Below are positions 43,531 to 53,200 of a stretch of DNA of 64,000 bases, in pieces (position 1 is the stretch's first letter; each line of letters starts with the position of its first letter). Below the pieces are notes generated by a model. It saw only the letters and a program-made list of their open reading frames with translations. It had not been told where the DNA came from and ran no database searches. A program made the translations under genes and the position numbers. The DNA comes from Pseudomonas arsenicoxydans (GTDB taxonomy: Bacteria; Pseudomonadota; Gammaproteobacteria; Pseudomonadales; Pseudomonadaceae): NCBI RefSeq assembly GCF_006438915.1, contig NZ_RCZE01000016.1, positions 62,001 to 126,000 on the forward strand, given 5' to 3'.

Positions 43531-44157
43531 GTGGACGAGCAAAAAGCCCTGAGGGTCATGCGCGAATTGGTCGACATCGGCCAATTGACCGACCCGGACA
43601 GCGCCCGCGGCAAACTGCTGCAAGTGGCGGCTCACCTGTTCCGCAACAAAGGTTATGAACGCACCACCGTGCGCGATCTGGCGGGTGCCGTGGGCATCCA
43701 GTCAGGCAGCATTTTTCATCACTTCAAAAGCAAGGACGAAATCCTTCGCGCCGTGATGGAAGAGACCATCCGCTACAACACCGCGTTGATGCGTGCGGCC
43801 CTGGCCGAGTCCGGCAACGTCCGCGAACGGGTGCTGGCGCTGATTCGTTGCGAGTTGCAGTCGATCATGGGCGGCAGCGGCGAGGCCATGGCGGTGCTGG
43901 TGTATGAATGGCGCTCGTTGTCCGAAGAAGGGCAGGCGCAGGTATTGGCACTGCGGGATATTTATGAAGAGCTCTGGCTGCAGGTGTTGGGCGAAGCCAA
44001 GGATGCGGGTTTCATTCGCGGCGATGTGTTCATCACGCGGCGTTTCCTCACGGGCGCGTTGTCCTGGACCACCACCTGGTTTCGCGCTGGCGGCAGCATG
44101 AGCCTTGATCAATTGGCCGAGGAAGCCTTGATTCTCGTACTGGAAGAAAAACAATAA
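43531..44157 (+). CDS. atuR: TetR-family repressor of the atu operon
   Basis: This regulator has 208 residues. The helix-turn-helix is near 25-70 (GKLLQVAAHLFRNKGYERTTVRDLAGAVGIQSGSIFHHFKSK). The C-terminal part binds the inducer, in the known system probably an acyclic terpene CoA derivative. GTG 43531 with GGAG upstream is chosen; the frame reaches 43507. It is divergent from atuA and the operators are in the gap. Confidence 0.9.
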   Translation: MDEQKALRVMRELVDIGQLTDPDSARGKLLQVAAHLFRNKGYERTTVRDLAGAVGIQSGSIFHHFKSKDEILRAVMEETIRYNTALMRAALAESGNVRERVLALIRCELQSIMGGSGEAMAVLVYEWRSLSEEGQAQVLALRDIYEELWLQVLGEAKDAGFIRGDVFITRRFLTGALSWTTTWFRAGGSMSLDQLAEEALILVLEEKQ

Positions 44158-44249
44158 GGTTGTGCCAATCTAAGGAAACTGGCTAAGTGGCCGAAACCGC
44201 CTAGCTTGATTGCATTGATGCGTATTTTTTTGGGGAGTGGGTTGTTTTG

Positions 44250-45044
44250 ATGTCTTCGCCAATCAGGACGGCTTCGCGGCTTTTGCTGACGTCGCTTGCG
44301 GCGCTCTGGGTATTGCCGTCCCACGCTGCACAACTGGTGCGAGTGGGTGCGGCGCATTTTCCGCCCTACACCATTCGCCCGGAAACCGGTGTCGACACCG
44401 GCCTGCTGCCACAGTTGGTCGAGGCTTTGAATCGCGAGCAAAGCGATTATCAGTTTGTCCTGGTGCCCACTTCCATTCCCCGGCGCTTTGGTGATTTCAA
44501 GCAGGGCCGGGTCGACATGGCGATTTTCGAAAACCCGGATTGGGGGTGGAAGGACATTCCTCACACCAGCGTCGATATGGGGCTTGAAGACGCCGAGATT
44601 TTCGTCGCGCAACGCCTGCCGGATCGACAGCAGAACTATTTTGTCGACCTCACCGGCAAGCGCCTGGCCCTGTTCAGCGGCTATCACTACGAATTCGCCA
44701 ACTTCAATGCCGACCCGAAATTCCTCGCGCAAAACTACAACGCGACGCTGACCTATTCCCACGACAGCAACTTGCTGATGGTGCTGCGCGGGCGGGCCGA
44801 CATTGCTCTGGTGACGCGCTCTTATCTGAGCGATTACCTGCTGCGTAACGAGAAAGTCGCCGATCAACTGCTGGTGTCCCAGCGCATCGATCAGGTCTAT
44901 CACCACTACGCCATCCTGCGTCCCTCCGCGCCTATCACGGGCGAAGCGTTCAGCAAATTGCTGGAAGGACTGCGCGACAACGGCCAGATGCTGAAGATTT
45001 TCGATCCGTACAAAATCGCCGTGGTGCCGGTGCCGCGAACCTGA
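44250..45044 (+). CDS. Periplasmic solute-binding-type protein (SBP_bac_3)
   Basis: This protein has 264 residues: an N-terminal signal peptide (about 1-27, ending near SHAAQLVRVG) and a Venus-flytrap domain like amino-acid-binding proteins (QLVRVGAAHFPPYTIRPETGVDTGLLPQLVEALN). No ABC transporter genes are beside it, so it may be an orphan receptor or periplasmic sensor. ATG 44250 with GGGGAG 12 bases upstream; TTG 44247 is possible. No function is claimed beyond fold. Confidence 0.78.
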   Translation: MSSPIRTASRLLLTSLAALWVLPSHAAQLVRVGAAHFPPYTIRPETGVDTGLLPQLVEALNREQSDYQFVLVPTSIPRRFGDFKQGRVDMAIFENPDWGWKDIPHTSVDMGLEDAEIFVAQRLPDRQQNYFVDLTGKRLALFSGYHYEFANFNADPKFLAQNYNATLTYSHDSNLLMVLRGRADIALVTRSYLSDYLLRNEKVADQLLVSQRIDQVYHHYAILRPSAPITGEAFSKLLEGLRDNGQMLKIFDPYKIAVVPVPRT

Positions 45045-45074
45045 TATCACACAGCAGTATTTACACAGTTGTCT

Positions 45075-45098
45075 TAAATTTCCGGCCCCGACTCACGT
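45075..45098 (+). promoter_or_regulatory. PvdS-type iron-starvation box upstream of the acetyltransferase
   Basis: TAAAT (45075-45079), 16 bases, CGT (45096-45098) is an exact match to the PvdS-dependent promoter consensus TAAAT-N16-CGT. It lies 41-64 bases before the start codon at 45139. Confidence 0.8.
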
Positions 45099-45138
45099 CA
45101 CATCGTTGAACTGTCGACGATTAACGTGAGCCCGACCC

Positions 45139-46152
45139 ATGCCCGATTTGAATGACCTGACTGTGCTGGCCCTGCCAACCGAAGGGCCGCTTGTAGCCGA
45201 TGAAACCGAAAACCGCCTGCACCTCAGCCTGCAAGGCCAGCCGTTGATTCAGCTGCGCCTGACCCGTGAGCCCGAGTTACAGGTGCAAGTGGAAGAGCAC
45301 TTTGGCCAACCTCTCGGACAGGGCATCCGGACCGCCTGTTATTGGCTGTTTGCCCGTGATCCTGCTTGCCAGCGCCTGACTTGGCAATTCGACGAAATTC
45401 CCACCGATGCACTGCTCAGCGGCTTGCTGATTCCCAGCGAAATCGTCGGCCAGTATCACTGTTTGCGTACTCTGTTCTGGCAAATACCTCAGCCATGGCT
45501 GGGCGAATCGCAGACCGTCAGTTATCCGCAGCATCGGGTCATCAGCAACGGCAAGCGTCATCCGCTGCGACCACCGAAGCCGCAGGGCGAAGTGTATCGG
45601 CGCTTTGATGTGCGCCTCGGTGCCTGGGTTTCCCTGCGCACAGTGAACATTGAATTGGACCTGGAGCGTTTCAATCGCTGGCAGAACAGCCCGCGTGTGG
45701 CGAGTTTCTGGCAGGAGGAGGGCAGTCTCGACCAGCATCGAGACTACCTGGACAAACTGGCGGTGGACCCGCACACGCTGACCCTGATCGGCTGTTTCGA
45801 TGATCAGCCGTTTGCCTATTTCGAAGCGTATTGGGCCAGGGAAGATCGCATCGCGCCGTTCTATGACGTCGATGATTACGACCGTGGCATCCACATGCTG
45901 GTGGGTGAGGAAAACCACCGGGGGCCGTACAAAGTGGCGAGTTGGTTATCGGCGCTGGTGCATTACCTGTTTCTTGACGACCCGCGCACGCAACGGGTGG
46001 TGGCCGAGCCTCGCGCTGATAACGCGAAGATGATCGGGTATATGCAGGGGCGGGGTTTTTACTGCGAGAAGGAGTTTGATTTCCCGCATAAGCGCGCGGC
46101 GTTGATGGTGGTGGGGCGGGAGCGGTTTTTTGATCGGTGTGCGTTGGCTTGA
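45139..46152 (+). CDS. GNAT N-acetyltransferase for hydroxamate siderophore (PvdYII/IucB-like)
   Basis: This protein has 337 residues. The second half (about 150-337) has the IucB/AlcB-type acetyltransferase signature (WYRRFD-like VYRRFDVRLGAWVSLRTV, GIHMLVGEENHRGP, RVVAEPRADNAKMIGYMQGRGF). Family members acetylate N-hydroxylysine or N-hydroxyornithine. A PvdS-type box is in front, and pvdS and pvdL follow, so it probably makes acetyl-hydroxyornithine for pyoverdine, as PvdYII in some P. aeruginosa strains. The N-terminal 150 residues are less conserved. A REP hairpin separates it from convergent pvdS. Confidence 0.8.
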   Translation: MPDLNDLTVLALPTEGPLVADETENRLHLSLQGQPLIQLRLTREPELQVQVEEHFGQPLGQGIRTACYWLFARDPACQRLTWQFDEIPTDALLSGLLIPSEIVGQYHCLRTLFWQIPQPWLGESQTVSYPQHRVISNGKRHPLRPPKPQGEVYRRFDVRLGAWVSLRTVNIELDLERFNRWQNSPRVASFWQEEGSLDQHRDYLDKLAVDPHTLTLIGCFDDQPFAYFEAYWAREDRIAPFYDVDDYDRGIHMLVGEENHRGPYKVASWLSALVHYLFLDDPRTQRVVAEPRADNAKMIGYMQGRGFYCEKEFDFPHKRAALMVVGRERFFDRCALA

Positions 46153-46191
46153 TGCTTAAGGTTCAAGATCTGCAGCGGTTTTGAGTCCGCC

Positions 46192-46284
46192 TTCGCGAGC
46201 AAGCCCGCTCCCACATTTGATCTCCTGTGACCACATAATTTGTGAGTACCAGAGATCAAATGTGGGAGCGGGCTTGCTCGCGAA
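46192..46284. repeat. Large REP hairpin between the acetyltransferase gene and pvdS
   Basis: The 33-base perfect inverted arms (46192-46224 and 46252-46284) begin TTCGCGAGCAAGCCCG and extend through CCACATTTGATCTC. It is the longest of the REP elements here. It lies between convergent genes and may act as a terminator. Confidence 0.9.
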
Positions 46285-46307
46285 TGGGGCGACGCCGATA
46301 TCAGGTC

Positions 46308-46856
46308 CTAGCGACGAGCAAAAGTATCCGCCCGACTCCCCGACACCTTGCGGCAATGCACCAGCGCATCGCGAATCATGAAATTCACCAGGGTTGGCGA
46401 TACGCCGAGTTCCTTGGCGATGTCCTTCTGCGGCACCCCGTGCAGACGGTACATCTCGAAGGCGTAACGGGTGCGGCTCGGCAACTCCGTCAGCGCATCG
46501 GCAATGTGCTCAAGGGTCGAGAAGTTGATGTGCGAGGTTTCAGGTGAAGCGCCTTGGATCACCACGTTCAGACCTTCCTCTTCAGGGCCGGAATACTTCT
46601 GCTCCAGCGCCTGCTTGCGGTAGTGGTCGATCGCCAGGTTGCGCACGATCTGGAACAGGTAGCTGAGCTGAGCCTTGAACGAGGAGGTGATCGCCGGTGC
46701 TGATTGCAGCCGGAAAAATGCATCCTGCACCACGTCTTCAGCGCGTGACCTGCAACCGGTAATGCGGGCTGCAATCTTGACCAGAATCAGTCGATTGTCG
46801 ACGAAGGCCTGAAGTAGCGGTGAATCGCACCTGCTTGTGGATACTGGTTCCGTCAT
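46308..46856 (-). CDS. pvdS: Extracytoplasmic-function sigma factor PvdS
   Basis: PvdS has 182 residues. Region 2 (ILVKIAARITGCRSRAEDVVQDAFFRL, then FQIVRNLAIDHYRKQ) and region 4 (ALTELPSRTRYAFEMYRLHGVPQKDIAKELGVSPTLVNFMIRDAL) are typical of iron-starvation sigma factors. The frame extends upstream to 47015, but MTEPVSTSRCDSP is the family start. It transcribes pvdL and other pyoverdine genes. A sigma-70 promoter with an overlapping Fur box lies 70-100 bases upstream. It is divergent from pvdL. Confidence 0.93.
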   Translation of the reverse strand: MTEPVSTSRCDSPLLQAFVDNRLILVKIAARITGCRSRAEDVVQDAFFRLQSAPAITSSFKAQLSYLFQIVRNLAIDHYRKQALEQKYSGPEEEGLNVVIQGASPETSHINFSTLEHIADALTELPSRTRYAFEMYRLHGVPQKDIAKELGVSPTLVNFMIRDALVHCRKVSGSRADTFARR

Positions 46857-46926
46857 GGAAATCACCCTGCTGCCAATAGGTTGGTGGGGCGGCACGAAAC
46901 CGGTGCCGCCCGACACGTCGAGCGAC

Positions 46927-46959
46927 AAATTAGGCTTAATGATAATGATTGTCAATTGA
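46927..46959 (-). promoter_or_regulatory. pvdS sigma-70 promoter with overlapping Fur box
   Basis: On the minus strand TTGACA (46955-46950), 17 bases, TAATTT (46932-46927). A Fur box-like GATAATGATTGTCAATTGA (plus strand, 46941-46959; 13 of 19 positions fit the consensus) overlaps the -35 and spacer, so iron-loaded Fur would block the promoter. Confidence 0.8.
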
Positions 46960-47060
46960 GAAAGAGAAGTAATGCGCCTCAGTGGTGCAAAGTGCGAACT
47001 GCCGCACGCCGACACTCTCGCTTGCCCCCTCCATCCACGTTGGCTATCCGGCCCGTCGAC

Positions 47061-47084
47061 TAATTATTGGCAGACGCCATCCGT
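47061..47084 (+). promoter_or_regulatory. PvdS-type box of pvdL
   Basis: TAATT (47061-47065), 16 bases, CGT (47082-47084); one mismatch from the consensus TAAAT-N16-CGT. It is 155-178 bases before the pvdL start. Confidence 0.65.
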
Positions 47085-47238
47085 TCTCATTGGTGAAAGG
47101 CGCTGGACAAATCCCGGCCACAGCCGCATTCCCAATGCCTTGCGCGGTCGGTGAAGACCGCGTCCTGCACGCCTTCCCATGGGGCGTGACGTCAGAAAAC
47201 CGATTCCACTTGCAAGCCGAAATCAGGCAGGAAACCTC

Positions 47239-50200
47239 ATGACCGACGCGTTCGAACTCCCAAGCTCACTGGTCCAAGCCCTACAGCGCCGCGCGGCCCT
47301 GACGCCGGATCGGGTGGCTTTGCGTTTTCTTGCCGACACCCCGGATCAGGCGGTAGTCCTCAGCTATCGCGAACTGGATCAGCGTGCACGAACCATTGCT
47401 GGCGCATTGCAAGCCGAGGCGGATTTTGGCGATCGCGCGGTGTTGCTGTTTCCCAGTGGCCCGGATTACGTCGCCGCGTTTTTCGGCTGCCTGTATGCGG
47501 GGGTGATTGCGGTGCCGGCCTATCCGCCGGAGTCGGCCAAGCGTCACCACCAGGAACGTCTGCTGTCGATCATCAGCGATGCCGAACCGCGCTTGCTGCT
47601 GACCAGCGCGGATCTGCGCGACGCGTTGCAGCAGATCGAAGGCGCGCCGCCGCTGCTCTGCGTCGACACCCTCGAGGCTGCATTGGCGGATCGCTGGGCC
47701 GAACCGAACCTCGAAGACAGCCACATCGCCTTCCTGCAATACACCTCCGGTTCCACCGCGTTGCCCAAGGGCGTGCAAGTCAGCCACGGCAATCTGGTGG
47801 CCAACGAATTACTGATTCGCCACGGCTTTGGCATTGATCTGAACCCGGACGACGTGATCGTCAGTTGGCTGCCGCTGTACCACGACATGGGTTTGATCGG
47901 CGGTTTGTTGCAACCGATTTTCAGCGGCGTGCCGTGCGTGTTGATGTCGCCGGCGTACTTCCTCGGCCGGCCGCTGCGCTGGCTGGAAGCGATCAGCGAG
48001 TACGGCGGCACCATCAGCGGCGGGCCGGATTTTGCCTATCGGCTGTGCAGCGAGCGAGTCAGTGAATCAGCGTTGGAGCGGCTCGACCTGAGCGGCTGGC
48101 GCGTGGCGTACTCCGGTTCCGAGCCGATTCGTCTCGACACCCTGGAGCGCTTCGCCGAGAAATTCTCCCCGTGCGGATTTACCCCGGACAGTTTCATGGC
48201 GTCCTACGGCTTGGCTGAAGCGACGCTGTTCGTGGCCGGCAGCCCTCGTGGGCAAGGCATTGGCAACCTGCGCGTGGACGATCAAGCCTTGGCGCAAAAC
48301 CGCGCGGAGTCGGGCGAGGGCAGCGCGATCATGAGTTGTGGTATCAGCCAACCGGATCACGCGGTGTTGATTGTCGATCCGGTTGCGCTCACTGAGCAGG
48401 CTGAGAATGCTGTCGGTGAAGTCTGGGCCACCGGGCCGAGTATCGCCCTCGGCTATTGGCGCAACCCCGAGGCCAGTGCCAAGACGTTCGTCCAGCACAA
48501 CGGCCAAACCTGGTTGCGCACCGGCGACCTGGGGTTCATGCGCGACGGCGAACTGTTCATCACCGGGCGCCTGAAAGACCTGCTGATTGTTCGCGGGCAC
48601 AACCTCTATCCGCAGGACATCGAGCAGACCATCGAGCGCGAAGTGGAGGTGGTGCGCAAAGGTCGCGTCGCGGCATTCGCGGTCAACATCGACGGGCAGG
48701 AAGGTATTGGCATCGCCGCCGAAATCAGCCGCAGCGTGCAGAAAATCCTGCCGCCCGAAGCGCTGATCAAAGCCATCCGTCAAGCCGTGGCCGAGGCGTA
48801 TCAAGAAGCGCCGGGCGTGGTGCTGCTGCTGAATCCGGGCGCGCTGCCCAAGACGTCGAGCGGCAAGTTGCAACGCTCGGCGTGCCGCAATCGTCTGGCG
48901 GATGGCAGTCTCGACCGCTATGCGCTGTTTCCGTCAGCGCTCGCCGAGCGTGAAGCAAACGCCGAGTCCGGTTCTGAGTTGCAAACCCTGATCGGCCAGA
49001 TCTGGTGCGAACAATTACAGGTCAAACAGATCCATGCCGACGACCACTTCTTCCTGCTCGGCGGCAACTCCATCGTCGCCACCCAAGTGGTTGCGCGTCT
49101 GCGGGAAGCCCTCGGCCTGGAGCTGAACCTGCGCCTGCTGTTCGAAGCGCCGACTCTTGGCGCATTCGCAAATGCTGTGGCTCAGCAACAACAGGATGGC
49201 GGCCTCGCCCAAGGCGCGATCACCCCGTTATCGCGCACCGAAGCCATGCCGCAATCCCTGGCGCAAAACCGCCTGTGGATCACCTGGCAACTCGACCCGC
49301 ACAGCAGCGCCTACACCATTCCCGGTGCGTTACGCTTGCATGGCGAGCTGGATGAAGACGCAGTGCGCGCCAGTTTCCAGCAACTGATCGAGCGCCACGA
49401 GTCTCTGCGCACGCGGTTTTTCGAACGTGACGGCGTGGCGTTGCAACAGGTGGATGCCGCCGCCGGGTTCAACCTGCAATTGATCGACATCAGCGACTTG
49501 CCGGCCGCCGAGCGTGAAGCCCGCGCCGAGCACATCCGTGAGGACGAGGCGCGCACCCAATTTGATCTGGAGAAAGGCCCGCTGCTGTGGGTGACGCTGG
49601 TGCGCCTCGATGATGAGGATCACCAATTGCTGGTGACGATGCATCACATCATCGCTGACGGTTGGTCGCTGAACGTGTTGATCGACGAGTTCTCGCGCCT
49701 GTACGCCGCCGCCTCTCAGGGACAAAAAGCCAAGCTTCCCGCGTTGCCGACCCAATACGCCGACTACGGCAGCTGGCAGCGCCAATGGCTGGCGCAAGGG
49801 GAGGGTGAGCGCCAACTGGCTTACTGGAAAACGCGGTTGGGCGATGAGCATCCGACGCTCAATCTGGCCACCGACCACCCGCGTTCGGCACAGCACACTC
49901 ACAACGCGGCCCGTCATTGCGTCAAGCTGGACGCGACCTTGAGCGATGCCATTCACCGGACCGCACAGGCGCATGAATCAACCCCGTTCATGCTGCTGCT
50001 CGCCGCGTTCCAGAGCCTGTTGCACCGCTACAGCGGCCAGCGCGACATTCGCATCGGCGTGCCAAATGCCAACCGTCCACGCCTGGAAACCCAAGGGTTG
50101 ATCGGCTTCTTCATCAACACCCAGGTGCTGCGTGCCGAAGTGGACTCCCGACAGCCTTTTGTCGAGCTGTTGGCGCAAACCCGTCAGCACGCATTAGGCG

Positions 50201-53200
50201 CCCAGGCGCATCAGGACCTGCCGTTTGAGCAACTGCTCGAAGCCTTCCCGCAAGCTCGCGAACAAGGCCTGTTCCAGGTCATGTTCAACCACCAGCAACG
50301 GGACTTGAGCGCTCTGCGCCGGCTGCCGGGATTGCTCGCCGAAGAGTTGCCGTGGCACAGCCGCGAAGCCAAGTTTGACCTGCAACTGCACAGCGAGGAA
50401 GACCAAAAGGGCCGCCTGAGCCTGTCCTTCGACTACGCCAGCGAATTGTTTGACGCATCGACCATCGTGCTTCTGGCCGAACACTTCAGCAACCTGCTGC
50501 GCGGCATTTGCGAACAACCCGACACCGCCATCGGCGACCTGCCGCTGCTGACGTCGAGCGAGCACGCTCAGCAAACAGCCTGGAGCGCGGCACCTTGCAC
50601 GCCGGCCAGCCAATGGCTGCCGCAACGCCTCAACGAACAGGCGAAACTGACACCGCAACGCACCGCCCTGATGTGGGACGGCGGCGCCATGGACTTCGCC
50701 GACCTGCACAGCCTCGCCAACCGCCTCGCGCATTACCTGCGCGACAAAGGTGTCGGCCCGGACGTGTGCGTGGCCATCGCCGTGGATCGCTCGCCGCAAT
50801 TGCTGATCGGTCTGTTGGCGATCATCAAGGCCGGTGGCGCGTATGTGCCGCTGGACCCGGACTACCCGGCCGAACGCCTGGCCTACATGCTCGACGACAG
50901 CGGCGTCGAATTGCTGCTGACCCAAACCGGATTGCTTGAACGTCTGCCGGCCACCGAGGGCGTCAGCGTGATTGCCATGGACGCGCTCAACCTCGACTGT
51001 TGGCCAAGCCATGCGCCGGGGCTGCATTTGCACGGAGCCAACCTTGCCTACGTGATCTACACCTCGGGCTCCACCGGCCAGCCGAAGGGCGTCGGCAATA
51101 CGCACGCGGCGCTGGCCGAGCGACTGCAATGGATGCAAGACATCTATCGCCTGAACGACACTGACGTGCTGATGCAAAAGGCGCCGATCAGCTTCGACGT
51201 GTCGGTGTGGGAGTGCTTCTGGCCGCTGATCACCGGCGCCCGTTTGTTGATGGCCGGTCCCGGTGAACACCGCGATCCGCATCGCATTGCTCAGTTGGTA
51301 CAGCAGTACGGCGTGACCACGCTGCACTTCGTACCGCCCTTGCTTTCGTTGTTCATCGACGAACCGCTCGCCGCGCAATGCACCAGCCTGCGCCGCGTAT
51401 TCTCCGGCGGCGAAGCCTTGCCGGCGGAACTGCGCAACCTTGTGCTGGAACAATTGCCCGCCGTGCAACTGCACAACCGTTATGGCCCGACCGAGACCGC
51501 GATCAACGTCACCCACTGGCAGTGCACCACGGCCGATGGCGAGCGTTCGCCGATTGGCCGTCCGTTGGGCAACGTCATCTGCCGCGTGTTCGACAGCGAC
51601 CTCAATCCTGTACCGGCCGGCGTACCCGGTGAGTTGTGCATCAGCGGCATCGGGCTGGCGCGCGGTTATCTGGGGCGTCCGGGGCTGACGGCTGAACGCT
51701 TTGTCGTCGATCCGCTGGGCGAGCAGGGCGCACGCCTGTACCGCACCGGCGACCGCGCGCGCTGGTCTGCTGATGGCGTGATCGAATACCTCGGCCGTCT
51801 CGATCAGCAGGTCAAACTGCGCGGCTTCCGCGTCGAACCGCAAGAGATTGAAGCGCGGTTGCTGGCGCAGGAGGGCGTCGCGCAAGCCGTGGTGCTGGTG
51901 CGCGAGACGGCGGTCGGCGGGCAGTTGATCGGTTATTACACCGCCACAGAAACCAGCGAAACCGAAGACGCTCAAGGTGCACGCCTGAACACCGCGCTGG
52001 CGTCCGAGCTGCCGGAATACATGGTCCCGGCGCAACTGATGCGACTGGAGCAAATGCCCCTGAGCCCAAGCGGCAAGCTTGATCGTCGCGCGCTGCCCGA
52101 ACCGCAATGGCAAAAGCGCGAACACGTCGAACCGGCCACCGCACTTGAGCAACAGATCGCCGGCATCTGGCGCGAAGTGCTGGGCCAGACGCAGATCGGT
52201 CTGCGTGACGACTTCTTCGCCCTCGGCGGTCACTCGTTGCTGGCCACACAAATCATTTCCCGCACCCGCCAGGCCTGCGACGTCGAACTGCCGTTGCGTG
52301 CGTTGTTCGAGCACAGTGAACTGGGCGCGTTTGCCGATCAGGTCCAGTTGATTCAGGTCAGCGGCAAAACCAACCAACAGCCACCCATAGAGAAAGTCGA
52401 CCGCAGCCAACCGGTGCCGCTGTCCTACTCCCAGCAACGCATGTGGTTCCTCTGGCAGATGGAACCGGACAGCCCGGCGTACAACGTCGGTGGCATGGCG
52501 CGGTTGCGTGGTGTACTCGATGCCGGGCGTTTCGAAGCGGCGCTGCAAGCGTTGATCCTGCGCCACGAAACCCTGCGCACCACGTTCCCGAGCGTCGGCG
52601 GCGTGGCCCGGCAACAGGTGCATGGGCAAACCGGAATGCGCATGGACTGGAAGGATTTTTCCGCACTGGCTGTCGACCAGCGCGAGCAACGTGTCCAGCA
52701 ACTGGCTGACGATGAGGCGCATATGCCGTTCGATCTGGAAACCGGTCCGCTGCTGCGCGCCTGCCTGGTCAAGACCGCCGAACACGAACATTACCTGGTG
52801 CTGACCCTGCACCACATCGTCACCGAAGGCTGGGCGATGGACATCTTTGCCCGGGAACTGAGCGCGCTCTACGAAGCCTTCGTCGATGACCGCGAATCAC
52901 CGCTGGCGCCGTTGCCGGTGCAATACCTCGATTACAGTGTGTGGCAACGTCAGTGGCTGGAGTCCGGCGAGCGTCAGCGCCAACTCGATTACTGGACGGC
53001 CCAACTGGGTCGTGAGCATCCGCTGCTGGAATTACCGGCGGACCGACCGCGTCCACCGGTGCAAAGTCACCAAGGCGAACTGTTCCGTTTCGACCTGAGC
53101 GATGACCTGGCGGCACGCGTGCGCGCCTTCAATGCGCAAAACGGTTTGACCCTGTTCATGACCATGACCGCCGCGCTGGCCGTGCTGCTTTACCGCTACA

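Larger units (their letters stand above)
46857..47238. other. 382-base divergent pvdS-pvdL control region
   Basis: Contains the Fur-controlled pvdS promoter at 46927-46959 and the PvdS-type box of pvdL at 47061-47084. The pvdL leader from that box is about 145 bases long and has no other obvious element. Confidence 0.7.

Noticed and set aside
50194..52815. Long open frame of 873 codons on the minus strand
   Set aside because: It lies entirely inside pvdL on the other strand and its translation is rich in His, Gln, Arg and Ala, the pattern of an antisense shadow in high-GC DNA.
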